The notes beneath the pieces were generated by a model. That model was given only the letters and a program-made list of their open reading frames with translations. It was not told the origin of the DNA and made no database searches. A stretch of DNA of 23,259 nucleotides from Candidatus Bathyarchaeota archaeon (GTDB taxonomy: Archaea > Thermoproteota > Bathyarchaeia > TCS64): positions 1-23,259 of the forward strand of contig WJIV01000138.1 in the NCBI GenBank assembly GCA_014730055.1. The letters run 5' to 3'. Of the stretch, positions 1 to 7,121 are shown one piece after another. The first letter of the stretch is position 1, and each line of letters opens with the position of its first letter. Position numbers and translations under genes: made by a program.

Positions 1-145
1 GTAATAATATTCTTATAATTGTTAATTAATAAAAATACAAATTTGAATAATAATAGATTATAATTTTTTAGTATCTATTTTAGATTCTCTGATTATTTCA
101 AGCGACTAGATAAATTTAGATATTTGATTCTTTATCTTGAGCAAA

Positions 146-319
146 ATGTGGAGAAAAGAGAAAATCCCGGAAACCGTGCAGACCACGGAAAAAGTCCAGA
201 TGCTCGCTAAAAGCATGTCTGAGATACCAACCTATGCTCTACTGACAACCAATCAGTATATTGAGCAGATGAAGATACTAATAGCAATACTAAGTGAGTT
301 AACTAAAGAGGTGGACTAA
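146..319 (+). CDS. small hypothetical protein (57 aa)
   Basis: An open frame starts at ATG 146 (or TTG 137, giving 60 aa) and stops at TAA 317-319. The product is charged at the N-terminus and has a helical, mildly hydrophobic C-terminal third (about IEQMKILIAILSEL), but no recognisable motif or signal peptide. A TATA-like stretch (about 113-126) lies 20-33 nt upstream of the ATG, which would suit a leaderless transcript; there is no clear SD. The frame is followed, in the same register, by GTG, a second TAA (323-325) and then a 75-codon open stretch that encodes a winged-helix fold. It may therefore be the first half of a disrupted gene or the first gene of a two-gene unit. I do not recognise a family. 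Confidence 0.4.
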   Translation: MWRKEKIPETVQTTEKVQMLAKSMSEIPTYALLTTNQYIEQMKILIAILSELTKEVD

Positions 320-325
320 GTGTAA

Positions 326-553
326 TCACCCGAGGCCGAGCAGAGCTTCCTTAACCTCATCTTCTTCTATAAGAAGGAACTAAAGAGCATCGAGAAAGGA
401 AGTCTGGCCTCGGATTTTTTCTCAAGCCCTCAATGTCAAAAACTAGTAAAAGTAGGTATATTAGAACACTATTATGTTCATAGAGGATGTCGTCTAAGGC
501 TTACAGATAAAGCAAAGAATATTCTTGATTCATATATGAGCCAAGTAAGCTAA
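326..553 (+). pseudogene. winged-helix DNA-binding domain frame lacking a start codon
   Basis: Seventy-five sense codons run from just after TAA 323-325 to TAA 551-553. There is no ATG, GTG or TTG until Met codon 536-538 near the end. The translation looks like a compact wHTH: a first helix rich in Leu/Phe/Lys, a short second helix (LASDFF), a recognition-helix-like CQKLVKVGILE, a wing around HYYVHRGCRLRLT and a closing helix DKAKNILDSYM. The pattern 'L...G.LE......G..LRLTDKAK.IL' is typical of MarR/PadR-like or archaeal small wHTH regulators. It lies in the same frame as the small ORF at 146-319, separated by TAA-GTG-TAA. It could be a pseudogene, a gene with a non-canonical start, or the result of assembly or sequence error. 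The fold assignment is by pattern only. Confidence 0.45.
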
Positions 554-630
554 ATTAACCATATTATTCCATTATTTTATCGAATTTTAGTTACAAAAGA
601 TTCTAATAGACTTAATTAGTTTTGTGAGTA

Positions 631-648
631 GAAAACCTTCGGGTTTTC
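631..648. repeat. perfect 7-bp hairpin with C(UUCG)G tetraloop
   Basis: GAAAACC, then TTCG, then GGTTTTC forms a perfect stem closed by a C-G pair around UUCG on the plus strand. This is the exceptionally stable tetraloop configuration. It lies between the convergent ends of the winged-helix frame (553) and tldE (734). No long U-run follows on either strand, so it could be a transcript 3'-end stabiliser or terminator element rather than a classic U-tract terminator. Confidence 0.5.
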
Positions 649-733
649 GATGATTTAGATATATAAACACATATTTTGAATTTTATTTGAACAAAGCAAT
701 TATGATTACATCTAAATTTTGGTTTTTAAGGTA

Positions 734-2062
734 TTATTTTCCTGCCACAAAGAGTTTTGATATTTTTACTGTTGGTGAGTATATCCCGTTATTATTGGCA
801 GTGTCGTTTCCTGATCCAGTAATCCCTGTTTTGAGTATATCGTAGAAATTTCCCGCTATTACTAATCCTTTAACAGGTTTGCTGAACTCTCCTTTTTCAA
901 CTAAATATCCGTGTGTTACGGTAGCGTTCAGTTCCCCGCTGACTGTATTGGATAACCATTCCCCGATAACTGATTCTATGTATATTCCTTTTCTTGTATC
1001 CTCAATTAATTCTTCGACATTAACACCTTCTTCATGGAGTATTAGATTTGAAACTGAGGGTTTAACTGGTGACTTATAGCTACGTGATCCGTTTCCTGTG
1101 GATTCTGTTTGATCTTTTTGGGCGGTGTAGTGGTCATAAATATAATTCCTGAGGATACCTTCTTTGATTATAGCTGTTTTCTGTGTTTGGTGGCCCTCAT
1201 CGTCGAAGGGCTGGGAATTTATTCCCCCATTTAGCATCCCATTATCAGTTATATTGATCTCATCGGCTGCTATTTCTTTATTTATCTTGTCAGTTAGCGG
1301 GCTGGATCCTTTCTGAACGAAGTCAGCATTAATGGCACTTTTCAACATTACACCCATTATGCTACCGAAGACCTTATTCCGAATTATAACCGGCATCTCA
1401 CCTCCTTGTATTTGATGAGCGTCCAGAAATTTGTGAGCCCTTTCTGAGGCATTATGAGCGATTTTATCATAGCTGAAATCCGATAGCTGTCTGCTTGAAT
1501 CAAAATCGGTTCCGTTACAGTGCTTCTCCCCATCTACTCCGTTTGCTAGTATATATCCGTATATTCCTGTACTATTTTTGGTTAACTCCTCTTGACTTGA
1601 ATTAGTTAAGGTTACCTTATCATAGGATGAAGCGAGAATACCTGAAGAGGCTTTGACACTATCATCATAATCATCAATAAGCTCTATGGCTGAGTCAATC
1701 CGTTCCACAAGGTCACCTGGACCTAGACTGTAAATTCTACTATCGTCTAATCCCTTAACCTCACTTGACCCAAATTTCTGATTGAAACTTACCCAGTCAG
1801 GGTCCTCCGGGGAGGCTTTGGCAATTTTACATGCTCTATTTATGACCTCATCGATCTCAGATTCATCAATAATCGTAGTTGAGTAAAGGCCTATCCGTTT
1901 CCCAAATGAAACTCTTACACCTAACCCTTTAGAGATCGTGGTTTTGATATTCTTGTCTTCAGAGTTGAACTGGACTTGTATACTTGTTTCTTCAACTTGG
2001 TATGCCTCAGCCTCAGTTGCCCCCTGCTTAATTGCTTTTTTAACAGCTTCTTCAGCTAACAT
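734..2062 (-). CDS. tldE: TldE/PmbA family protein (TldD partner)
   Basis: This is the TldE (PmbA) half of the TldD/TldE metalloprotease. In bacteria that heterodimer degrades unfolded peptides and matures microcin B17 and CcdA; archaeal substrates are unknown. The 442-residue product has the family's N-terminal fold (AEAYQVEETSIQVQ) and the PVIIRNKVFGSIMG, DDEG and STGNGSR blocks, and it ends in a conserved GNDTANNNGIYSP...LFVAGK tail. As usual for TldE it has no HExxxH metal site. I place the start at ATG 2062-2060, which overlaps the tldD stop as TGATG. A longer in-frame extension to 2149 would lie wholly inside tldD and is not credible. The TGATG junction implies translational coupling and equimolar synthesis. 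No strong U-tract follows the stop. Confidence 0.92.
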   Translation of the reverse strand: MLAEEAVKKAIKQGATEAEAYQVEETSIQVQFNSEDKNIKTTISKGLGVRVSFGKRIGLYSTTIIDESEIDEVINRACKIAKASPEDPDWVSFNQKFGSSEVKGLDDSRIYSLGPGDLVERIDSAIELIDDYDDSVKASSGILASSYDKVTLTNSSQEELTKNSTGIYGYILANGVDGEKHCNGTDFDSSRQLSDFSYDKIAHNASERAHKFLDAHQIQGGEMPVIIRNKVFGSIMGVMLKSAINADFVQKGSSPLTDKINKEIAADEINITDNGMLNGGINSQPFDDEGHQTQKTAIIKEGILRNYIYDHYTAQKDQTESTGNGSRSYKSPVKPSVSNLILHEEGVNVEELIEDTRKGIYIESVIGEWLSNTVSGELNATVTHGYLVEKGEFSKPVKGLVIAGNFYDILKTGITGSGNDTANNNGIYSPTVKISKLFVAGK

Positions 2063-3456
2063 CAGGCTCTTCCTCCTACTGTCATCTTCTGGGCCCTTAC
2101 TGTTGGACCACCCATACCCGTTTTTACTAACTGCCCGCCCTTGCCGCAACCCCCGAATACACTTGTCTTAACCTTGAAGTCTTTACCAACTGCATCAATC
2201 GATTCCATAGTATCAAGAATGTTCCCGCTGATTACTACTCCCCGAACCAATTCCTCCGGCTCTCCATTCCTTATAATAATAGATGGACCCACACCGAAAG
2301 TAAAAGTACCCGAAGGGTCTACCTGCCCCCCTTTACCCCCTTTACCTTTAATGTATATCCCATAATCTATTCCCTCAAACAATTCATCGAGACTGTAATC
2401 TCCAGCATCCATATAGAAGTTGGTTTGCCTCACTATCGGGAAATTTTCAAAATCCTGTAATCTACCATTTCCAGTGGAGTCTACTCCAAGTTTTTTAGCA
2501 TTTTTTCTATCAGTTAAAAAAGTCTTGAGAACTCCTTCTTTTATTACTACGGTTCTTCCTTTTTCTACACCTTCATCATCATAAGGATGATAGTATCCTC
2601 CATCTATTATCCCTTCATCATTCACTGTTACCTGTTCATCGGCAATTCTCTTACCTCTTTTATCTCTTAGTATCGAAGCATTACTGATCACTGCATCTCC
2701 CTCGCATGCATGGCCAAGAGCTTCGTGGAGAACCAGCCCTATTACCTCATGATGCACAATAACGGGGAAAGTTCCTGATGGTGCTGATTTAGCGGCTACT
2801 GCTTTCATAGCGTGCCTCGAGAGTTCCTCAGTGAAAATATTCCAATCTGTCTCTTCTAGTAATTCCCATCCACTGCATCTACTTATCGAATCAGATACTA
2901 CCTCTTTAACACCATTTCTCGATGCGACACTCTGATGGCCTAAACCGATTAAGGGTATTCTAACCTTAATCTCGGCTCCATCAAGAGACATAAAGTGCTT
3001 GAAGTTATGTATGAAGCCTATCCTTGTATAAGAGGTCTTTATAGAATCATCGATAAATGCTGCTTTATTAGCTTCAACAGCGAGTGAGACTTTCTCCTCA
3101 GGAGATACATCAAGAGGCTTCGATTTCATCTTCAAACTTACATCTGCTTTGGTAAGTGGTATAGTGCTAAAGGGTTCCTCTTCTCCAGATATCTGGGCTC
3201 TGGCGCTCTTTACCGCGAACTCCAGTGTCTTATTTAGACTTCTCTCAGATGTATCACAATTTGAAGCAAATCCAATACTTCCACCATACACAACTCGGAC
3301 TCCTATACCGCTAAATGTATCAGATGAGTAAGATTGGAGCGTCCCGTTGTCAACCTGAATAATTTCTGATTCCCTCCGCTGGTATCGTATATCAGCAAAT
3401 TTGCATCCCAAGTCTTCAGCTCGGTAAAGAATTTTTTCCAAAAGGGCAGAATCCAT
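2062..3456 (-). CDS. tldD: TldD metalloprotease subunit
   Basis: This is the catalytic half of the TldD/TldE peptidase (peptidase family U62). Counting from the upstream TTG at 3465, the zinc motif HEALGH lies at residues 247-252, inside VLHEALGHACEGD. The remaining family blocks are also present: DDEGVEKGRT, STGNGR, GGKGGQVDPSGTF and the C-terminal FGGCGKGGQ...GGPTVRAQKM. Length (464 aa from ATG 3456) matches the family. I prefer ATG 3456 because the upstream in-frame candidate is only a TTG (3465) and neither has a good SD. The gene follows the Fpg-like gene by about 55 nt and overlaps tldE by one base. A TTTTTAATAAT stretch (3494-3484) 28-38 nt upstream of the ATG could be a TATA box for an independent leaderless transcript. 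Function in this organism is inferred from the family. Confidence 0.93.
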   Translation of the reverse strand: MDSALLEKILYRAEDLGCKFADIRYQRRESEIIQVDNGTLQSYSSDTFSGIGVRVVYGGSIGFASNCDTSERSLNKTLEFAVKSARAQISGEEEPFSTIPLTKADVSLKMKSKPLDVSPEEKVSLAVEANKAAFIDDSIKTSYTRIGFIHNFKHFMSLDGAEIKVRIPLIGLGHQSVASRNGVKEVVSDSISRCSGWELLEETDWNIFTEELSRHAMKAVAAKSAPSGTFPVIVHHEVIGLVLHEALGHACEGDAVISNASILRDKRGKRIADEQVTVNDEGIIDGGYYHPYDDEGVEKGRTVVIKEGVLKTFLTDRKNAKKLGVDSTGNGRLQDFENFPIVRQTNFYMDAGDYSLDELFEGIDYGIYIKGKGGKGGQVDPSGTFTFGVGPSIIIRNGEPEELVRGVVISGNILDTMESIDAVGKDFKVKTSVFGGCGKGGQLVKTGMGGPTVRAQKMTVGGRA

Positions 3457-3483
3457 GAATATCAAGATGAAATAAGCCTAGGT

Positions 3484-3494
3484 ATTATTAAAAA
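3484..3494 (-). promoter_or_regulatory. candidate TATA box for tldD
   Basis: The minus strand reads TTTTTAATAAT, centred about 33 nt upstream of ATG 3456, in the short gap after the Fpg-like stop codon. Position and composition fit an archaeal TATA element giving a leader of at most a few nucleotides. The gap is AT-rich anyway, so this is tentative. Confidence 0.3.
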
Positions 3495-3510
3495 TCCATC
3501 AATCTGGGAT

Positions 3511-4350
3511 CTATTCAGGTTGGCAGTTTGGACAGATGTAGACGTGTCCTCCACCATGGGACATTCTTAATATATATGTTCCACAATTCGGGCACCTGCT
3601 ATCTCTCATATATGAACCAATTGCTGGAGTGTATCCTCCTTTTTTACCATATATATCTTGGAACTCTGTTTTACCGTTCAGTCTTAGTCTTTCATCTATC
3701 ACTGTTGTTATAGCGTCATAGAGTTCTTCAAATTCCTCCTCAGATAGTTCAGATGCTTTCCTTTTAGGGTGGATCCCAGCTCTATAAATAACATCCTGGA
3801 ATGTCGCATTACTTATTCCAATAAGGTAGGCATCCTTGCCTACGAGCAAGGGTTTCAGCTGCCTGTTTTCTTTTCTGATAGTTTCCTTGAACCAATCGAT
3901 GGTAAAATCTGGTTCATCTGGAGAGACCCCTGAAAGGAAATCTCTCCTATACATGTAGTTGTCCTCCAGATTCTCATCACTTATAGAATAGATTAACCCC
4001 ATGCTTGTTATCCTCGTTGTCATTATTGTTCCGTTTTTGAAAGTTAGTCTCAGATGGTATTTTGGGGGCTTTCCACCCTCTTCCAAGAAACTTATTACTC
4101 CACCGTACTCTGGGGCGATTAGGAGATTCATCTTATCAGAAAGTTTTACCCTTATAGTGTTGCCCCGGGACAAAACTTCCTCTACCCTTTTCCCAACTAA
4201 TGACTTAAAATCACTTAGATTTTTATTAATGAAACCTATCTTCATCATACGCTCAACATCCTGAAGATCGTAAGATTCGATAGTGAGGCCAATGATGGCA
4301 TCATTCAACTGTTGCGCCAGAACCTTAGCCTCAGGGAGTTCAATACTCAT
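3511..4350 (-). CDS. Fpg/Nei-family zinc-finger protein with altered N-terminus
   Basis: This 279-aa homologue of formamidopyrimidine-DNA glycosylase / endonuclease VIII has the H2TH region (DAYLIGISNATFQDVIYRAGIHPKRKASEL) and a C-terminal four-cysteine zinc finger (C253, C256, C273, C276; ending ICPNCQPE). Classical Fpg begins M-P-E-L-P-E, with Pro2 as the Schiff-base nucleophile and Glu3 essential. Here the protein begins M-S-I-E-L-P-E-A, so no N-terminal proline is available. The zinc-finger hairpin reads SHGGGHVYICPNC, without the usual phosphate-contacting Arg before H-x-C-P. It belongs to a divergent 'IELPEA' group, so glycosylase activity should not be assumed. The start at ATG 4350 is preceded by GGAGGT (4368-4363), but a closer out-of-frame ATG (4354) has better spacing. 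It is probably co-transcribed with tldD. Confidence 0.85.
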   Translation of the reverse strand: MSIELPEAKVLAQQLNDAIIGLTIESYDLQDVERMMKIGFINKNLSDFKSLVGKRVEEVLSRGNTIRVKLSDKMNLLIAPEYGGVISFLEEGGKPPKYHLRLTFKNGTIMTTRITSMGLIYSISDENLEDNYMYRRDFLSGVSPDEPDFTIDWFKETIRKENRQLKPLLVGKDAYLIGISNATFQDVIYRAGIHPKRKASELSEEEFEELYDAITTVIDERLRLNGKTEFQDIYGKKGGYTPAIGSYMRDSRCPNCGTYILRMSHGGGHVYICPNCQPE

Positions 4351-4362
4351 ACATTTGAATTA

Positions 4363-4368
4363 ACCTCC
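4363..4368 (-). promoter_or_regulatory. strong SD of the Fpg-like gene, better placed for an overlapping mini-ORF
   Basis: GGAGGT on the minus strand lies 8 nt before ATG 4354, which opens a four-codon frame (MYEY, stop 4340-4342). It lies 12 nt before the real start, ATG 4350. The spacing favours the mini-ORF. Confidence 0.5.
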
Positions 4369-4463
4369 GAGTAGAAAAAATAATCTATGGAGCTTGTTTT
4401 CCAAAAAACTATTCTTCAAAAGCAATATTTCAATCATTTTCTTTCAATATTCTTTTTCCCGCG

Positions 4464-4486
4464 AAATAACCACCTACTGGTTATTT
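4464..4486. repeat. 8-bp inverted repeat in divergent promoter region
   Basis: AAATAACC (4464-4471), a 7-nt spacer, then GGTTATTT (4479-4486) form a perfect dyad in the 252-bp gap between the divergent Fpg-like and HerA-like genes. A TATA-like GTATAAAAAA follows at about 4490-4499. It is a candidate operator; no cognate regulator is visible. Confidence 0.45.
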
Positions 4487-4578
4487 TACGTATAAAAAAC
4501 TATTAGACCGGAACTTGACCTATCAATCTACATAATGGAATTTATCCATTTTTTAAAGTATTATTTAGTAAAACCAAT

Positions 4579-4601
4579 AAACTACGTCTTCTAAGTAGTT
4601 T
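4579..4601. repeat. 7-bp inverted repeat immediately upstream of the HerA-like start codon
   Basis: AAACTAC (4579-4585), a 9-nt spacer, then GTAGTTT (4595-4601) form a perfect dyad that ends one base before ATG 4603. It could be an operator at the transcription start of a leaderless message, or a hairpin masking the start codon in a leadered one. Confidence 0.45.
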
Positions 4602-4602
4602 T

Positions 4603-6972
4603 ATGAAAGCTCCTCCTGAGAAACTAGGCTCCTTCTTCTTGGGTTCAGAGTATGATCTGGAAACAGATCAAATAACCGGAGAGCATGTTAACTATGATGC
4701 AAGAGACCTTACAACTCACGCAGTTTGTATTGGTATGACTGGAAGCGGGAAGACAGGTCTCTGTATCTGCCTACTAGAGGAAGCGGCACTTGATAAGGTT
4801 CCCGCCATTATCATCGACCCAAAGGGAGATATTACAAATCACTTACTTCATTTCCCAGAGCTTGAGGCATCAGATTTCCAGGAATGGGTTAATGTAGATG
4901 ACGCGAGGAGAAAGAAGTTAACCTTAGAGGAATACTCGAACAAGGTAGCTGAACTCTGGAAAGAAGGGCTGGAAAAATGGGGTATAGGAGAAAAAAGGAT
5001 AAGAGAACTGTCTGATTCCGTTGATTATACTATTTATACACCGGGCTCAAGCAGAGGGATCTCTGTAAACATACTAAGTAGCCTAAAAGCACCTAGGAAT
5101 AAAGACCAGGACTCTTTAAACAACCTAATTACTGGCACAACCGGGGCCCTCCTGAGCTTAATGAAGCTTAACAGGGATCCAGTCAGAAGCAAGGAAGGAG
5201 TTCTTATCTCAAGTCTTCTGCATCATTACTGGACCCGGGAGGAGGATCTTAGCCTAGAGAAGCTGATTCAAAATGTACAGGATCCACCATTCAACAGGCT
5301 CGGGGTTTTTGATCTCGAAACTTTCTACCCCAGCGACGACAGGATGAAGTTGGCCATCTCCATGAATAGTATAATCGCCTCTCCGAGTTATAGTGACTGG
5401 CTGAACGGGGATCCTCTAAATGTATCTAAACTGCTTTATCGAAATGATGGAAAACCGAGACACAGTATATTCAGTTTGGCTCATTTGGGAGATGAGGAGC
5501 GCATGTTTTTCGTCACGCTTCTTCTTGAACGACTCTCAACCTGGATGCAGGGACAAGCAGGTACCACTAGCCTCAGAGCTTTAGTCTACTTTGACGAGAT
5601 GTTTGGTTTTATGCCACCTGTAGCCAATCCCCCCTCCAAGACCCCCCTCCTTAGATTATTGAAACAGGGAAGAGCTTTTGGACTTGGGATGGTACTCACT
5701 ACCCAGAACCCTGTAGATCTAGATTATAAAGGTCTAACTAACACTGGAACCTGGTTTATCGGGAAACTTCAGACGGAGCGCGATAAAGATAGGTTGTTAG
5801 AAGGACTCAGATCTGTAGAACTAGGGCATGGCAAATCATTTGACTTTGGGAAGATAATTGGGTCACTGGACAGCAGGGTTTTCTTACTTCATAATGTACA
5901 TAGCGAAGAGCCCATCGTATTTCATACGAGATGGGCAATGAACTACTTGAGAGGACCCTTAACAGGTCCACAGATCAGCAACCTAATGAAACATAAAAAG
6001 GAGCAAGTTAGCAAATTACATAAAGACACAAGACATCAAAGCGAGTTTAGTAATAATCCCCCCAACCTGGACCCAAACATCAAGCAATACTACGTCAGAC
6101 TTGAAACGGATAGAATCCAAGCTCAGGAAAAGATCGTACTCTATCCTCGGGTTTTGCTCAACTACACGGTCCGCTTTTTCAACCGTAAACGAGGGGTAGA
6201 TAAGAGAGAGAAAAGATGGGTTATAACCCCTGAACCTAATGATCTTGGTTTGATAGACTGGAGTATAAATAAAATAATAGATGAGAGGCAGATTAACGAG
6301 ACATCCCCTTACTCAGATGGACTGCTCCTATATGACGAGGTACCCGATTCATTCAACACCTTGAGGGATCTGAAAAAGATTAGAGACGATTTTTCAGATT
6401 ATCTTTATAGAAATGAGACATTTAAAATCGGTACCCTTCCAAGAATGGATCTATTTCAGGAACAGGATGAGTCAAGATCAGAATTCATGTCTAGGGTAAG
6501 GCAAGCTGCACGAGAGGAGAGAGATGCAGAGATAGATGAGCTTGAGAGAAAATATGATTCAAAGCTCGACAGAGTAAACTCAAAGATTGATGATTTAACA
6601 AGCGACCTCGCAGCGGAGCAAGATGAATACAAAGCAAGAAAGAGAGAAGAGGTCTTCGGGATTGGAGAATCAGTCTTGGGTATTTTGCTTGGCAGGAGGA
6701 GAACAACAGGTATAACCACAGCTTCTAGGCGCAGGAGGATGACAACCAAGACAAAACACAAGATTGAGGACGCTAAAAGGGAAATAGAAGAGCTCAAAGA
6801 AGACCTGAAAGAGCTAGAAGATGAACTGCGTGAACAGATAGAAGAGATAACTAAGAAATGGGAAAGTGTTGACGAGGAGGTAACAGACTTTATAGTAACC
6901 CCGAGAAGATCAGATGTGACCGTAAACGAACCAATAATAGCTTGGATCTTTTACACAACTAAAAATATTTAA
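4603..6972 (+). CDS. HerA-like (DUF87/FtsK-superfamily) ATPase with C-terminal coiled coil
   Basis: The 789-aa protein carries a Walker A loop GMTGSGKT (44-51), an 'IIIDPKGDITN' segment after the P-loop, a Walker B ALVYFDEM (326-333, D331/E332), a polar sensor-like TTQNP (366-370) and a candidate arginine finger in TERDKDR (391-397). This is the arrangement of HerA/FtsK-type hexameric DNA or protein translocases. Residues about 625-680 and 717-758 are heptad-rich coiled coils, separated by a glycine/arginine-rich turn (GIGESVLGILLGRRR and a following basic patch). They suggest an antiparallel helical hairpin. The architecture resembles a widespread, uncharacterised family seen mainly in bacteria. 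It is not the classical archaeal HerA, and no NurA nuclease gene is adjacent. There is no SD at the ATG. Two dyads precede it. Substrate and role are unknown; transfer from bacteria is possible. Confidence 0.82.
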   Translation: MKAPPEKLGSFFLGSEYDLETDQITGEHVNYDARDLTTHAVCIGMTGSGKTGLCICLLEEAALDKVPAIIIDPKGDITNHLLHFPELEASDFQEWVNVDDARRKKLTLEEYSNKVAELWKEGLEKWGIGEKRIRELSDSVDYTIYTPGSSRGISVNILSSLKAPRNKDQDSLNNLITGTTGALLSLMKLNRDPVRSKEGVLISSLLHHYWTREEDLSLEKLIQNVQDPPFNRLGVFDLETFYPSDDRMKLAISMNSIIASPSYSDWLNGDPLNVSKLLYRNDGKPRHSIFSLAHLGDEERMFFVTLLLERLSTWMQGQAGTTSLRALVYFDEMFGFMPPVANPPSKTPLLRLLKQGRAFGLGMVLTTQNPVDLDYKGLTNTGTWFIGKLQTERDKDRLLEGLRSVELGHGKSFDFGKIIGSLDSRVFLLHNVHSEEPIVFHTRWAMNYLRGPLTGPQISNLMKHKKEQVSKLHKDTRHQSEFSNNPPNLDPNIKQYYVRLETDRIQAQEKIVLYPRVLLNYTVRFFNRKRGVDKREKRWVITPEPNDLGLIDWSINKIIDERQINETSPYSDGLLLYDEVPDSFNTLRDLKKIRDDFSDYLYRNETFKIGTLPRMDLFQEQDESRSEFMSRVRQAAREERDAEIDELERKYDSKLDRVNSKIDDLTSDLAAEQDEYKARKREEVFGIGESVLGILLGRRRTTGITTASRRRRMTTKTKHKIEDAKREIEELKEDLKELEDELREQIEEITKKWESVDEEVTDFIVTPRRSDVTVNEPIIAWIFYTTKNI

Positions 6973-7062
6973 TCTTAATCAAAAGGATGTTATAATATCT
7001 TATTATATGTATTTTCTTATCTAGTTTTATCACTAATTGTGTCGAATAATTACTATTTAGAC

Positions 7063-7079
7063 TGGAAATCTACTTTCCA
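7063..7079. repeat. 6-bp hairpin between convergent genes
   Basis: TGGAAA, a 5-nt loop, then TTTCCA is a small perfect dyad in the 149-bp AT-rich gap between the stops of the HerA-like gene and the PhzF-family gene. It could assist 3'-end formation, but there is no strong U-run. Confidence 0.3.
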
Positions 7080-7121
7080 AATTATAAAATTAGAATAGAA
7101 AACCAAAAAGAAAGATTTTAA

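Noticed and set aside
317..325. Recoding of stops (pyrrolysine or selenocysteine) to join the first two frames
   Set aside because: Both stops are TAA; known recoding uses TAG for pyrrolysine and TGA for selenocysteine.
2063..2149. 29-residue N-terminal extension of tldE
   Set aside because: It lies entirely inside tldD, whereas ATG 2062 overlaps the tldD stop as TGATG and begins the conserved TldE fold.
6456..6797. 113-aa minus-strand frame inside the HerA-like gene
   Set aside because: Its Leu/Ser-rich translation is the expected antisense of the Glu/Lys-rich coiled coil.
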